Shown: piece after piece, positions 10,642 to 19,337 of the stretch
Layout of the letters: the number at the start of each line of letters is the position of its first letter
Numbering within the stretch: position 1 is the first letter of the stretch
NCBI GenBank assembly: GCA_905479975.1
Contig: CAJQOS010000016.1
Coordinates: 1 to 45,396 of the forward strand
Direction: 5' to 3'
Origin: an uncultured Puniceicoccaceae bacterium
GTDB lineage: Bacteria; Verrucomicrobiota; Verrucomicrobiia; Opitutales; Coraliomargaritaceae
DNA length: 45,396 nt
Position numbers and translations under genes: made by a program
The notes under the pieces: model-generated
Seen by the model: only the letters and a program-made list of their open reading frames with translations
The model's database searches: none
What the model was told of the DNA's origin: nothing

Positions 10642-11259
10642 ATGCTAGAGGGAATTACAGCTGGATTTATCCTGTCACTCTCGCTGTTCCCTGGGACGGT
10701 TTGGTTGGTAAAAGTCGGTGTCTCTGGGACGAAGCGGCAGGTGTGCGCGGTCGGCCTGGCGTTTGCATTGTCGCAATTGATTTGGCTGTCCGTGGCTGTG
10801 CCCGGGCTGATGATGATGTCGAAGCATCTCTCTTTTATGCGCATGGGGATGCATTTATTTGCTGTATTTGTATTGGGCTACATGGCGGTTAAGTTTTTTC
10901 GCACGCGTCGCGTCGAGGTGTTGAATGACTCTGGGGAATTACCCTCGGCGATGGTGTTGTTTCGCACCGCATTTAATCGGGCGTTGGCGATGCCGATGCG
11001 CCTGCCGACTGCGATGGCAGTGCTGCTGGCTACGGGCGTGTATGTGACTCATTTGCCAAGTTGGCAGTTGGTGCCATCGGTTCTGTTGGGTGGGCTGATT
11101 GGTGTTGGTTGGTGGTGGGGGCAGATGATTTTTCTTTCTGCGTTTTTTGCTAAACGCGTGCCTGAGCGTATTACGCTGAGATCACTTAATAAAATTCGAC
11201 CTTTCTGTGCGGTTCTCTTTTGTTCTCTCGGTCTGATCGCTTTCTTGCTGACGGGCTGA
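10642..11259 (+). CDS. LysE-like multi-pass membrane protein
   Basis: From the ATG at 10642 the product is 205 residues with five or six hydrophobic segments (GFILSLSLFPGTVWLV near the N terminus, GLAFALSQLIWLSVAVPGL, LFAVFVLGYMAVKFF, then two or three in the last 80 residues). Length, a proline-glycine turn in the first helix and a basic residue after it resemble the LysE/RhtB exporter family, which exports amino acids. The reading frame is open back to 10450, but the extra 64 residues are polar and look untranslated. The likeness is general rather than motif-exact, so substrate and even family remain tentative. It precedes the DUF4838 gene by 15 bp and may share its transcript. Confidence 0.5.
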   Translation: MLEGITAGFILSLSLFPGTVWLVKVGVSGTKRQVCAVGLAFALSQLIWLSVAVPGLMMMSKHLSFMRMGMHLFAVFVLGYMAVKFFRTRRVEVLNDSGELPSAMVLFRTAFNRALAMPMRLPTAMAVLLATGVYVTHLPSWQLVPSVLLGGLIGVGWWWGQMIFLSAFFAKRVPERITLRSLNKIRPFCAVLFCSLGLIAFLLTG

Positions 11260-11274
11260 TTCTTTATTTTTCTA

Positions 11275-13725
11275 ATGCGCTTGTATCACTTAGTCTTCTC
11301 GTTGTGTCTTTTCATTGTAGTATTGCCGCTTTCTGCGCAGTCAAGTCGGGCGGGTGAATGGCGAGTCGAGCGGTTGCGGGGTTCGAGCCAGCTTGCGTTG
11401 GAGTCGATTCACACGCTGGTGGTGCCAGCGGAGCCTGGTGCTGCATTGTCGGCGGCAGTTGAAGATTTTCGTCACGTGTTCGAGATGCGATATGGAGTTG
11501 AATTGGCAATGGTTATCGATCCCGAGAGCCGACCGAAGTATGCCATTTATCTCGGTGATTCGGGGCGTGTGCGCATTCGGGCGCAGAATGATTCATTCTC
11601 GATTCATCGTGAGGGTGCGCGAGTGTTTGTTGCGGGAGATGGTGAGCGTGGCCTGCTCAATGGGGTGTATGCGCTGTGTTCGGAGTTGCTGGGTGCGCGT
11701 TGGTATTGGGCGGGCGATTTGGGCTTGGAATTGGTTGGCTCGGCGCGTGCCAAGTTTCCGGAGGGGCATTGGCGCGAGGAGCCGGCGTATGTGCAGCGCA
11801 CATTCTATCCGATCAATGGAGACTTTGGTCGGAGGAATCGCCTCGTGCGGCATTATAGTTTTAATCATGCGCTCGCGAAGGTGTTTACTGCTGAGCTCTA
11901 CGAGCGAGAGCCGGAGGTGTTTTCTGAGGTGTATGGGAGGCGGCGCGAGCCGAAAGGCAGTGGAGGCTATGATCCTCAGCCGGATTTTTCAGAGCCACGG
12001 GCGGTCGAGCTTGCTGCGCAGGCGGCATTGGCGGCGTTTGAGAAGAATCCTGAGGCGCGCAGCTTTTCACTCTCGATCAATGACAATTGCTTGTTTGACG
12101 ATTCCGAGGCGACGCGGGCGTTGGTTGAGCCTGTTAATTATTTTAGAAGCCGTCCGAACTATACCGATTTGGTTTTCGGCTTTATGAATGACGTGGCAGA
12201 GCGGGTGTTTGAAGAGGGCGGTGCGTGGATGACGCCTTCGGGCGAGCCGCGTTATTTGACTGCTTTGGCGTATTATTGGACGGAGCAGTCGCCGTCGTTC
12301 CCGCTTCATCCGCGAGTGATGCCGGTGTTGACATCGGATCGAGCGCAGTGGCACGATCCAGAATATCGTGCGGAGGATAAGGCGTTGATTAAGCGCTGGG
12401 CGGATTCGGGGGCGGAGCGCATTGCGACTTGGGATTACTACTTTGGTGCGCCATATATTTACCCGCGGCAATTCAATGAATGGGTGGTGGAGAGCCTTAA
12501 GTTTATGAGCGATAACGGAGTCTCCGTGTTCTTCTCTCAATTGCCCTCGTCATGGGGCATGGATGGGTGCAAGGCGTGGTTGGCTGCCGAGTTGTTGTGG
12601 AATCCTGATCAGGATGCCGTGGCGTTGCTGGATGAATATTACACGAATTTCTTTGGGGCGGCAGAGGCTCCGATGCGTGGCTTTTATGAACGCGCAGAGG
12701 CTCATCGTAATGCCAACGCGGGGACGGCGGAGTGGATTAAGTTCTACGAGGATGAATTTGGAATCGAGCTGTTTGGTGCTGAAATCCTGCTGGAGCTGCG
12801 CGGCTTAATTGAGTCCGCGAAGGCGCTGGCGGCTGAGGATGCGCAGTGCTTGGCACGCGTGGAGGTGGTATCGGATGCGTTCAGTATGACGGAGGCGTTT
12901 GCGCAGTCTCATGCGGCGAGTTCGCGGTTGGTGGCCAATGCATTGGCTGTTTTCTCTGAGCCCGATGGAGGTGATGCTGCGCGTTTGCCAGCACAGTTGC
13001 TGAGTTTTATGAATGCACGTGCTGCCTTTGATGAGCTGAGCGCACGATTGTTGAAAGACCCGATACATGCGCGGTTGAAAGCGTTTACGAAATACTCAAA
13101 AATCGATCCGGTGGCCTTGAGCGTAGCGGCAATGGCGCAGGCCGGGGTTTCAATTCCAGAGGGCGACCTCGCCGAGTATATGGATATCGTTGAGGTTGCT
13201 GAGCTATGGGCGGCGCAGGATGAAGCGTTTCGTTCGAAGTTCTCCAATGTGGATCTGCGGCATGTGGCGAGTGCGCCGAAGCCACGCAATTTCCTCGGGC
13301 CGGATCTGCCGAATGTGCCGGGGTGGTTTTTTGATTTTAGGCCGGCAGAGCACTTGAGCGTGACTGAGGGGGCTGGGGGGGCTGGGATTCGAGTTACAGG
13401 TGTGGATGCATTTTCGATCTTTCGAGATGTGCCTGTTATTTCGGGGCAGCGATATTTAATGGATGCGAGTCTGGCCTATCGTATCAGCCCGGACAATCGG
13501 ACGCAGGTGTATTTGTCGTGGACGGATCGCGATGGCGGCTCTTTAGGGGAGGAGATTCTGTTTCGTTGCCCGACGGGAGATTCAAATGGCACGCAGCGTA
13601 TTGTGCTGCCAATTAGCGCGCCGGCGCAGGCCTATACACTACGTGTGCGCTTTCTTGTTTCGCGGCAATATGAGGGCGACTTCTTGGAGTTACAGCATGT
13701 GGACTTCGGTCTGATTGCGAAGTGA
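11275..13725 (+). CDS. Secreted DUF4838 protein, probable carbohydrate-active
   Basis: The 816-residue protein begins with a signal peptide (basic start, hydrophobic residues 5-20, cleavage near LSAQSSRA). Residues about 35-150 resemble the N-terminal domain found in GH20/GH67 enzymes (FAVAGDGERGLLNGVYALCSELLGARWYW). The DUF4838 barrel-like core follows (about 190-480, with SFSLSINDNCLF, ATWDYYFGAPYIYP and FFSQLPSSWGMDG), then an alpha-helical part and a C-terminal beta domain (about 690-816) like a carbohydrate-binding module. DUF4838 proteins are associated with polysaccharide use in Verrucomicrobiota and Planctomycetota, but their reaction is unproven. Aspartate and asparagine in SINDNCL are candidates for ligand contacts only. 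No polysaccharide-utilisation neighbours are present. Confidence 0.85.
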   Translation: MRLYHLVFSLCLFIVVLPLSAQSSRAGEWRVERLRGSSQLALESIHTLVVPAEPGAALSAAVEDFRHVFEMRYGVELAMVIDPESRPKYAIYLGDSGRVRIRAQNDSFSIHREGARVFVAGDGERGLLNGVYALCSELLGARWYWAGDLGLELVGSARAKFPEGHWREEPAYVQRTFYPINGDFGRRNRLVRHYSFNHALAKVFTAELYEREPEVFSEVYGRRREPKGSGGYDPQPDFSEPRAVELAAQAALAAFEKNPEARSFSLSINDNCLFDDSEATRALVEPVNYFRSRPNYTDLVFGFMNDVAERVFEEGGAWMTPSGEPRYLTALAYYWTEQSPSFPLHPRVMPVLTSDRAQWHDPEYRAEDKALIKRWADSGAERIATWDYYFGAPYIYPRQFNEWVVESLKFMSDNGVSVFFSQLPSSWGMDGCKAWLAAELLWNPDQDAVALLDEYYTNFFGAAEAPMRGFYERAEAHRNANAGTAEWIKFYEDEFGIELFGAEILLELRGLIESAKALAAEDAQCLARVEVVSDAFSMTEAFAQSHAASSRLVANALAVFSEPDGGDAARLPAQLLSFMNARAAFDELSARLLKDPIHARLKAFTKYSKIDPVALSVAAMAQAGVSIPEGDLAEYMDIVEVAELWAAQDEAFRSKFSNVDLRHVASAPKPRNFLGPDLPNVPGWFFDFRPAEHLSVTEGAGGAGIRVTGVDAFSIFRDVPVISGQRYLMDASLAYRISPDNRTQVYLSWTDRDGGSLGEEILFRCPTGDSNGTQRIVLPISAPAQAYTLRVRFLVSRQYEGDFLELQHVDFGLIAK

Positions 13726-13742
13726 GCTAATTCTTCGCGTCG

Positions 13743-14309
13743 CTAAATTTTACGCGCAACCCAGAGAATCGGTGGGATGCGATCGCCTGTGACCACGGGT
13801 TCATGGCTGTCCACTGACCAGCCACGGGATTCGATTTTTTGCATCCAATTGGCGACGATGCCGGCTTCGGTTTGGCCGCCGTCGTGTCCGCGGTAGGCCG
13901 TGACCAGTAGGAGCCCGTTTGGCTTGAGCAGCTCACTGGCTGCGCGAAGTGCGGCGAGTGTGGATTCGGGCTCGGTTTGGATGCTTTTGTCACTGCCGGG
14001 GAGATAGCCGAGGTTGAAGGTGATCGCGCTGACTGTTTGTGCATAGTGCTCACAAAGTGAGTGGAGTGCCTGTGCGTGGTCGGCGATGAGTAGCTCGGCT
14101 TGCGCGACACAATTCGCGGCTTCTAAGCGTGCGCGCGTGGCGGCGATCGCTGCGGCTTGGATATCGATTGCGATGACGTGACCGGTAGAGCCGACGAGTT
14201 TTGCCATGTAGGTCGTGTCGTGGCCGTTGCCAGCGGTGGCGTCGAGCGCGCGATCGCCGGGTTTGAGTTGAGCACTTAAATAGTCGTGGGCGAGGTCAGT
14301 GAGTCGCAT
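13743..14309 (-). CDS. mnmM: MnmM-like class I SAM methyltransferase (tRNA wobble uridine)
   Basis: The protein carries the SAM loop ALDATAGNGHDTTYMA, then VIAIDIQAAAI (acidic end of strand 2), FNLGYLPGSDKSI, a following TEPESTLAALRAA and VTAYRGHDGG. These match the YtqB/MnmM family, which methylates 5-aminomethyl-uridine at tRNA position 34 in organisms lacking bifunctional MnmC. The start at 14309 (MRLTDLAHDYL) fits the family; the frame is open to 14381 but those residues are low-complexity. The gene overlaps the 3' end of the upstream FAD oxidoreductase by 14 bp, so translation is probably coupled. Function is inferred from the motifs and the neighbour; older annotation would say rRNA methylase. 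Confidence 0.8.
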   Translation of the reverse strand: MRLTDLAHDYLSAQLKPGDRALDATAGNGHDTTYMAKLVGSTGHVIAIDIQAAAIAATRARLEAANCVAQAELLIADHAQALHSLCEHYAQTVSAITFNLGYLPGSDKSIQTEPESTLAALRAASELLKPNGLLLVTAYRGHDGGQTEAGIVANWMQKIESRGWSVDSHEPVVTGDRIPPILWVARKI

Positions 14310-15393
14310 CGGTGTCGATTGGTTTTGGGGAGGAGTCTGTGTAGCGGGCGATGTCGATTTCGGCGTCGAGTGGCTCGCCATCGAGTAAGTATGCGAGGAA
14401 TTGTCGAATGAGCTCCGGGGCGAGTGAGGCGCCTTTAGAGCCCAGACCGTTAAAGATGTGGAGCTTCGGTTCGACCGGATGGCTGCCGATGAAGGGACGG
14501 AAGTCTTTCGTCGTCGGACGCAAACCTGCGTAGTGCTGTTTCACTGTGAGCGTGTGTTGCGGCGAGATAAAGGAACGGGCCGATTCGAGTAATTCGTGTG
14601 CGCCGGCTTCAGTGGGCTCGGATGTGGCGTCGTCGCTGTCGAACGTGGCACCGAGGCGATAGGTGTGATCATCGTAGGGGAGGAGCCATTTGCGATGGTG
14701 GTAAATCGCGTGCGGTAGATCGAGCGTGTCGCACTTAAGGATGAGCGTCTCACCTTTGGCGGGAGTGAGAGGGAGCCAGTTAAACCACGGGTTGCTTTGC
14801 ATGCCGACGCCCTCGCAGAAGATGATGTGGTCGGCCTGTAACTGATGGTAGCTCCAGCGGTGGGCGTCCTTTTGCAGATCCGCATGGATGAATGTTTCAT
14901 CGAGGAAGCTGCCGTTGTCACTGAAATGCTGCCGGAGTATTTGCAGTAGTTTCGGTAGATCTGTGTAGGCAGCTTGCTTTATATGGAAGCTGCCGTGCGT
15001 GTCTTCCAATGCCTCTGGGCCTTCTCCGACAGGGATGGGATCGCCCAACACATCGGCGTAGCGTGGATTGCGCATACGTTTGCCCATGCGCTTGGCGTCG
15101 ACGCTGTGCTGGCAGTAGCGAATCAGTGGGATCGGGTGGTAGAGCTTCACGCCGAATGTTTGCTCCAACTCGCGGTAAGTCGCGGCGGCATGCGGTATGA
15201 GCGCGTCGAAGTTCCATGTCTTAATCATCCATCGCCCGGTGACGGGATTGATCACGCCGCCCGCGACTTCGGAGGCATTGGGCAGTTGAGTGCTGCCGAT
15301 CAGTGTCACGTGTTGCCCCGCTTGCTCCAATCGCCATGCGAGGAGGCAACCTGCGAGGCCGGCGCCGACGACAATATACTTTTGGGTGCTCAT
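14296..15393 (-). CDS. FAD-dependent oxidoreductase, candidate MnmL/MnmC2-type
   Basis: The 365-residue protein is of the D-amino-acid/glycine oxidase (DAO) fold: FAD-binding VVGAGLAGCLLAWRLEQAG at residues 8-26, an ASEVAGGVINPVTGRW segment (about 40-55) and a C-terminal GLRPTTKDFRPFIG ... NGLGSKGASLAPEL region closing the FAD site. The ASxxAxGxxNP-type segment and overall plan resemble the FAD domain of MnmC, which removes the carboxymethyl group from cmnm5U34 of tRNA. It overlaps an MnmM-like methyltransferase that would act on exactly its product, which is the main reason for this reading. A generic glycine/sarcosine oxidase is the alternative. It is divergent from yraN. Confidence 0.75.
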   Translation of the reverse strand: MSTQKYIVVGAGLAGCLLAWRLEQAGQHVTLIGSTQLPNASEVAGGVINPVTGRWMIKTWNFDALIPHAAATYRELEQTFGVKLYHPIPLIRYCQHSVDAKRMGKRMRNPRYADVLGDPIPVGEGPEALEDTHGSFHIKQAAYTDLPKLLQILRQHFSDNGSFLDETFIHADLQKDAHRWSYHQLQADHIIFCEGVGMQSNPWFNWLPLTPAKGETLILKCDTLDLPHAIYHHRKWLLPYDDHTYRLGATFDSDDATSEPTEAGAHELLESARSFISPQHTLTVKQHYAGLRPTTKDFRPFIGSHPVEPKLHIFNGLGSKGASLAPELIRQFLAYLLDGEPLDAEIDIARYTDSSPKPIDTDATH

Positions 15394-15458
15394 GAGTGTC
15401 TGTTACAAAGCGTATAGACCGAATTTCTGGAAAGCAAAAAAGCGGAATTGAGCAGTTT

Positions 15459-15968
15459 ATGTCTGATTTCGTTGCTATGAATGGGACTTTTGCGAATGAT
15501 TTGAGTGTGAATATTTTTCATCGTATCCGTGAACATTTTTGGGGCATGCGGGAGCGTCGCTTACCAGAGGAGAGCACGCGGGCGCAGCGAGGCACCTTTG
15601 GCGAAGACCTTGCAGCGGACCACTGCCGACGGGTGCTCGGGTATCGCTTGATCGTCCGGAACTGGCGCTATAAGCGGGATGAGCTCGATTTGATTTGTCA
15701 AGATGGCGATGTTTTAGTCTTCGTCGAAGTGCGTGCGCGCTCCGAGGATGCGCTTGTTTCTGGGTTTTATTCGGTCGATCGCCATAAAAAAGAAATTCTG
15801 AGGCGAGGCTGTGGAAACTACTTAAAGCAGTTGCGAAATCCGCCAAAGCACTTCCGCTTTGACATTATAGACGTCTCAATTTGCAAAGGGGGACGCGGAG
15901 AGGTGCGCCATTATCCGAATGTGCCTCTCTTCCATAAACATTTTTCAGTCCAACGCCATCAGTCATGA
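15459..15968 (+). CDS. yraN: YraN/UPF0102 family nuclease-like protein
   Basis: The core (RGTFGEDLAADHCRRVLGY ... RDELDLICQDGDVLVFVEVRAR) shows the restriction-endonuclease-like fold of UPF0102, with the conserved E/D pair in DELDL and E in VFVEVRAR. The cellular role of the family is poorly known; links to Holliday-junction or replication repair have been suggested. Most members have about 120 residues, while this frame has an N-terminal extension of about 40. I chose ATG 15459; GTG 15396 would leave only 2 bp to the divergent oxidoreductase start, and ATG 15477 is also possible. Its stop overlaps the zwf start by 4 bp, so the two are co-translated. Confidence 0.82.
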   Translation: MSDFVAMNGTFANDLSVNIFHRIREHFWGMRERRLPEESTRAQRGTFGEDLAADHCRRVLGYRLIVRNWRYKRDELDLICQDGDVLVFVEVRARSEDALVSGFYSVDRHKKEILRRGCGNYLKQLRNPPKHFRFDIIDVSICKGGRGEVRHYPNVPLFHKHFSVQRHQS

Positions 15969-17518
15969 CGAACGAAACAGATGAATCCAGACACCCTTTT
16001 TTAAAAGGTTTGAGCAAGCATCGCGGTGCGCCACCGACGGTTGTCGTTATTTTCGGCGCGTCCGGAGATCTCACTGCGCGCAAGCTTGTGCCCGCCATAT
16101 TTAATCTGGGAGTGGATAATTTACTGCCCGGTGAATTTCATCTGATTGGCTTCGGTCGTAAGCCGATCGAAGATGATCAGTTCCGTGAGATCATGGATGA
16201 AGCGATTGGTGAGTTCTCTCGCCGTCCGCTGAACAAGGAGATCTGGGAGCGTGTGCGCAATAATATGACGTATCACTCAGGTGGATACGATGATCCGGAG
16301 ACATTCGTGCAACTGGCAGCTAAGATCGATGAGATCGAAGCGGGTCTGGGACGTGATGTGCAGCGCTTGTTTTATATTTCAACACCGCCGAGTGTGTTTG
16401 AGCCAATCATCGAGAATCTGGGCAGTAGCGGTATGGCCGCTGCGCATGTCGGCACGAAGATTGCGTCGAAGGTGATTATTGAAAAACCGTTCGGGCGCGA
16501 CCTTGCCTCGGCTCGTGCGCTCAATGCGACGTTGAATAGTGTGTTTGAGGAGCCGCAGGTGTATCGTATCGATCACTACCTCGGTAAAGAAACGGTGCAG
16601 GACCTATTGGTGCAGCGTTTCGCCAATTCGATTTTCGAGCCGCTGTGGAACCGCGAGCATGTGGACTGTGTACAGATCACGGTGGCGGAAAGTCTAGGTG
16701 TCGGCACACGTGGCGGTTACTATGATACCAGCGGTGCGCTGCGTGATATGATTCAAAATCACACGATGCAACTCGTCGCTTTGACTGCGATGGAGCCACC
16801 TGTTTCACTCGATCCAGAGTCGATCCGTGATGAAAAGGTGAAAGTGCTTAAAGCGATCCAACCGCTAGAGTTGAAGGCAGACGGTGGCGACGTGGTTCGT
16901 GGACGCTATACGGGTGGGCTTGTGAATGGTGAGCCCGTTGAAAGCTACATGGAAGCGCAGGGTATCCCTGAAGATTCCACGACTGAGACATACGCTGCTT
17001 TGCGACTTTCGATCAATAATTGGCGCTGGCAGGGGGTGCCGTTCTACATCCGTTCCGGTAAACGTATGGCGCGACGTGCCAGTGAGATTGCGATTCAGTT
17101 TAAGCGTCCTCCGGGCATTTTGTTCTCCGAAGGGAAGAAATTTGACGTGGCGCAAAATACGATGGTGATTCGTATTCAGCCGGATGAAGGTGTGACCTTG
17201 ATCATGAATTCAAAGATTCCTGGTTTGGAAACACGCACACAGCCGGTGAAGATGCACTTCCGCTATGCGACGACGTTTGGCTCGAACACGCCTGAGGCGT
17301 ATGAACGTTTGATTTTGGATGCGATGATCGGTGATAGCACACTTTTTATTCGTGGCGACGAGACCGAGGCGTCTTGGAAGCTGATCACACCAATCCTAGA
17401 GCATTGGAAAGAATCTGGAGAAAATGGCTTGGCTGACTATGCATCGGGTTCTTGGGGGCCATTGGAGAGCGAACGACTACTTTGGGAGAAGGGGCATCAG
17501 TGGCGTCGTTCTGGTTGA
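15965..17518 (+). CDS. zwf: Glucose-6-phosphate 1-dehydrogenase
   Basis: The enzyme oxidises glucose-6-phosphate to 6-phosphogluconolactone with NADP+, the entry to the oxidative pentose phosphate pathway. The 517-residue product has the nucleotide loop GASGDLTARK (31-40), EKPFG (173-177) and the active-site RIDHYLGKE (201-209, His204 and Lys208), and ends at the usual place. It overlaps yraN by 4 bp and is followed after 41 bp by opcA, whose product is known in cyanobacteria to activate this enzyme. A 25-residue N-terminal tail before the Rossmann domain is within the family range. Confidence 0.97.
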   Translation: MTNETDESRHPFLKGLSKHRGAPPTVVVIFGASGDLTARKLVPAIFNLGVDNLLPGEFHLIGFGRKPIEDDQFREIMDEAIGEFSRRPLNKEIWERVRNNMTYHSGGYDDPETFVQLAAKIDEIEAGLGRDVQRLFYISTPPSVFEPIIENLGSSGMAAAHVGTKIASKVIIEKPFGRDLASARALNATLNSVFEEPQVYRIDHYLGKETVQDLLVQRFANSIFEPLWNREHVDCVQITVAESLGVGTRGGYYDTSGALRDMIQNHTMQLVALTAMEPPVSLDPESIRDEKVKVLKAIQPLELKADGGDVVRGRYTGGLVNGEPVESYMEAQGIPEDSTTETYAALRLSINNWRWQGVPFYIRSGKRMARRASEIAIQFKRPPGILFSEGKKFDVAQNTMVIRIQPDEGVTLIMNSKIPGLETRTQPVKMHFRYATTFGSNTPEAYERLILDAMIGDSTLFIRGDETEASWKLITPILEHWKESGENGLADYASGSWGPLESERLLWEKGHQWRRSG

Positions 17519-17559
17519 GGTGCCTGTGCCTACTGATTGCTGAATTGTTTTAATATATT

Positions 17560-18546
17560 ATGTCCGAATTAATAAATGCGCTTCCAGGTGTGGATGTTCC
17601 TGTTGGAGAGGTGACGAACCGACTCGCGACGATGTGGGAGACGGGGCCGACGAGTTCGGAGAACGACTTCCGAGCCTCGCAGATGAATGTGGTGCTTCAC
17701 TTCGGCCTAGATGTCACGCCTGAGGAAGCGCGTGAGCGTTTTGATGCCTTGATCCGTTTTGCGCAGCGATATCCGAGTCGTATCATCGTGCTGTGCCCGA
17801 CTCGGGTCGATCTCGATGGTGCGATGGAGAGTAAGCTTTTTAGCCAGTGCTATATCGGTGAGTCGCATCGTGAGATGTGCTGCTGTGAGGCGTTGTTGCT
17901 ACGCTACAAGTCGGAAGATTTTGGCTATTTGTCTAATCAGGTTTCGATCTGGTTGGAGGGTGATCTACCGACTTATCATTGGTTTAGTGGTGTGCCGATC
18001 TCTCGTATTGAGAAGTATTTTGATAACCTGCTACAGGGGGTGCGTCGTTGCGTGTATGACAGCAGCATCGAGTCTCAGGATATGCGCACGGTGGCGTGGC
18101 CGGATCCGAGCCGTGTATTTGATCTTGCGAAGGCACGCTTGTTGCCGGCTCGTCAAGCAATTGGCCAGTTCCTGAGCGGTTATTCGATTGATCAAATTTG
18201 TGAAGGCTTACAGGCGGTGCGCGTTAAGCACAGCTCTTCGATGTCAGGTGAAGGTCGTGGTCTGCTGGAGTGGGTGCAGTCTTGCCTCGCTGAGTGCGAT
18301 GGCTGCGACGCTTGCCCTGCGTTGAAAGCGGAGTTTTCCGTTTGTGAGTGCGATGAGTCGACGAAGGATTGTGCGCTGGTGCTGGAATTCGTTTACGACG
18401 ATGATCGATTCTTGCGCTGTCGTAAGTTTAAGGATGGTTCGATGGGAGAAATCGAAGCCTATCTTGGTCAAGGGCAGGAAAAAATTACTGCGCGTGTGAA
18501 GCCATTGTCTGCAGAGCAGGCATTGGCGGAGGCGCTGTTTTTCTAG
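17560..18546 (+). CDS. opcA: Glucose-6-phosphate dehydrogenase assembly/activator protein OpcA
   Basis: The 328-residue protein matches the OpcA family: an N-terminal region with MNVVLHFGL and RIIVLCPT, the central HREMCCCEALLLRY and the QVSIWLEGDLPTYHWFSGVP segment, and a poorly conserved C-terminal half. OpcA binds G6PDH and makes it respond to thioredoxin redox state in cyanobacteria; in other phyla it is known chiefly from its fixed place after zwf, as here. The clusters CCC near residue 108 and CDGCDACP near 248 are candidate redox-sensitive cysteines, which is an inference. Its stop overlaps the stop of the convergent peroxiredoxin. Confidence 0.9.
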   Translation: MSELINALPGVDVPVGEVTNRLATMWETGPTSSENDFRASQMNVVLHFGLDVTPEEARERFDALIRFAQRYPSRIIVLCPTRVDLDGAMESKLFSQCYIGESHREMCCCEALLLRYKSEDFGYLSNQVSIWLEGDLPTYHWFSGVPISRIEKYFDNLLQGVRRCVYDSSIESQDMRTVAWPDPSRVFDLAKARLLPARQAIGQFLSGYSIDQICEGLQAVRVKHSSSMSGEGRGLLEWVQSCLAECDGCDACPALKAEFSVCECDESTKDCALVLEFVYDDDRFLRCRKFKDGSMGEIEAYLGQGQEKITARVKPLSAEQALAEALFF

Positions 18547-19058
18547 TGCTTGGCTGATCCTTCAATTGCATCTAGTGCGGCGAGCACTTCGTCGCCCTGA
18601 TCGGCGGTGGCTGCTTTGAGGTCGCGCCAAGCGAGTTTTCCGTCGATGAAAATGTAGGCTTGTCGGCTGAAACCGCCCCGACCAAATGCCTTTGACACGA
18701 CTTTATCGGTATCGGCGATCAGTGTGTAAGGGAGCTGATACTTGTTGATGAACTTTAGTTGGCGCTCGGCACTATCAGAGGAGACGCCGAATATGGTAAC
18801 ACCTCGTTCCTTTAGGACCTCCCAGCTGTCGCGGAGGCTACATGCTTGTTTGGTGCACCCAGGCGTCATTGCCCTTGGGTAAAAGAAGACGACTGTGGTG
18901 CCAGTGTTGAGTGCCGCGCCGAGGTCGATCGATGCGCCCGTGTGGTCGATTGCTTGTATTTGTGGTGCTGCATCACCGACTTCGAGTGCATCGGCTGCGG
19001 ATAGATTGGAGACTAGGGAGATGAGCATAATAAGAATGAGTGAATGTTTCATAGTCAC
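18543..19058 (-). CDS. Exported peroxiredoxin, Bcp/PrxQ-like
   Basis: The 171-residue protein has a signal peptide (hydrophobic residues 6-20, cleavage near NLSAADA) and an AhpC/TSA thioredoxin fold with FFYPRAMTPGCTKQAC. Cys68 is the peroxidatic cysteine and Cys73, five residues on, is the resolving cysteine typical of PrxQ. It reduces hydrogen and organic peroxides using thiol donors. Export is unusual for PrxQ but is common in marine Gram-negatives. It is convergent with opcA with overlapping stops, and its promoter would lie at the edge of the REP-bearing gap 19059-19337. Confidence 0.88.
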   Translation of the reverse strand: MTMKHSLILIMLISLVSNLSAADALEVGDAAPQIQAIDHTGASIDLGAALNTGTTVVFFYPRAMTPGCTKQACSLRDSWEVLKERGVTIFGVSSDSAERQLKFINKYQLPYTLIADTDKVVSKAFGRGGFSRQAYIFIDGKLAWRDLKAATADQGDEVLAALDAIEGSAKH

Positions 19059-19142
19059 TGTATCGTATGCGGTTCGCTTGCCTTACAAACAATCGCCGTT
19101 TTGTGGAGTTGGGAGGGTTGGCCTCCGAATACGGCTTTCGTT

Positions 19143-19226
19143 GTCGAGTTCCTTTAGGTGCTCGACTGACACGGCCATTGATAGCATGTCCTCCAAGCGG
19201 GTGGCCACCGAAAGCAAGCCACCTAC
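19143..19226. repeat. REP-like pair, family B
   Basis: Two hairpins face each other: GTCGAG-TTCCTTTAGGTG-CTCGAC (19143-19166) and, on the minus strand, GGTGGC-TTGCTTTCGGTG-GCCACC (19200-19223) preceded by GTAG (complement of 19223-19226). They match the pair at 36172-36258, including the ACGGCCA spacer. The unit fills part of the gap between the peroxiredoxin promoter side and the 3' end of the efflux operon. Confidence 0.8.
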
Positions 19227-19283
19227 ATTTCAGACTCAACATCTGTCCGATGGTATTCGCAATGTCACGACTTCGGCTCGGTG

Positions 19284-19306
19284 GACAGACGGGACGTAGG
19301 TCTGTC
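19284..19306. repeat. Short hairpin near efflux operon end
   Basis: GACAGAC (19284-19290) pairs with GTCTGTC (19300-19306) around a 9-nt loop containing GTAG. It lies 32 bp beyond the stop of the outer membrane factor gene. It may be the transcript end of the minus-strand operon or a degenerate REP unit; no T run is seen. Confidence 0.4.
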
Positions 19307-19337
19307 GGAGGTGGCGCAGCAATGTCTGTATCACTTA

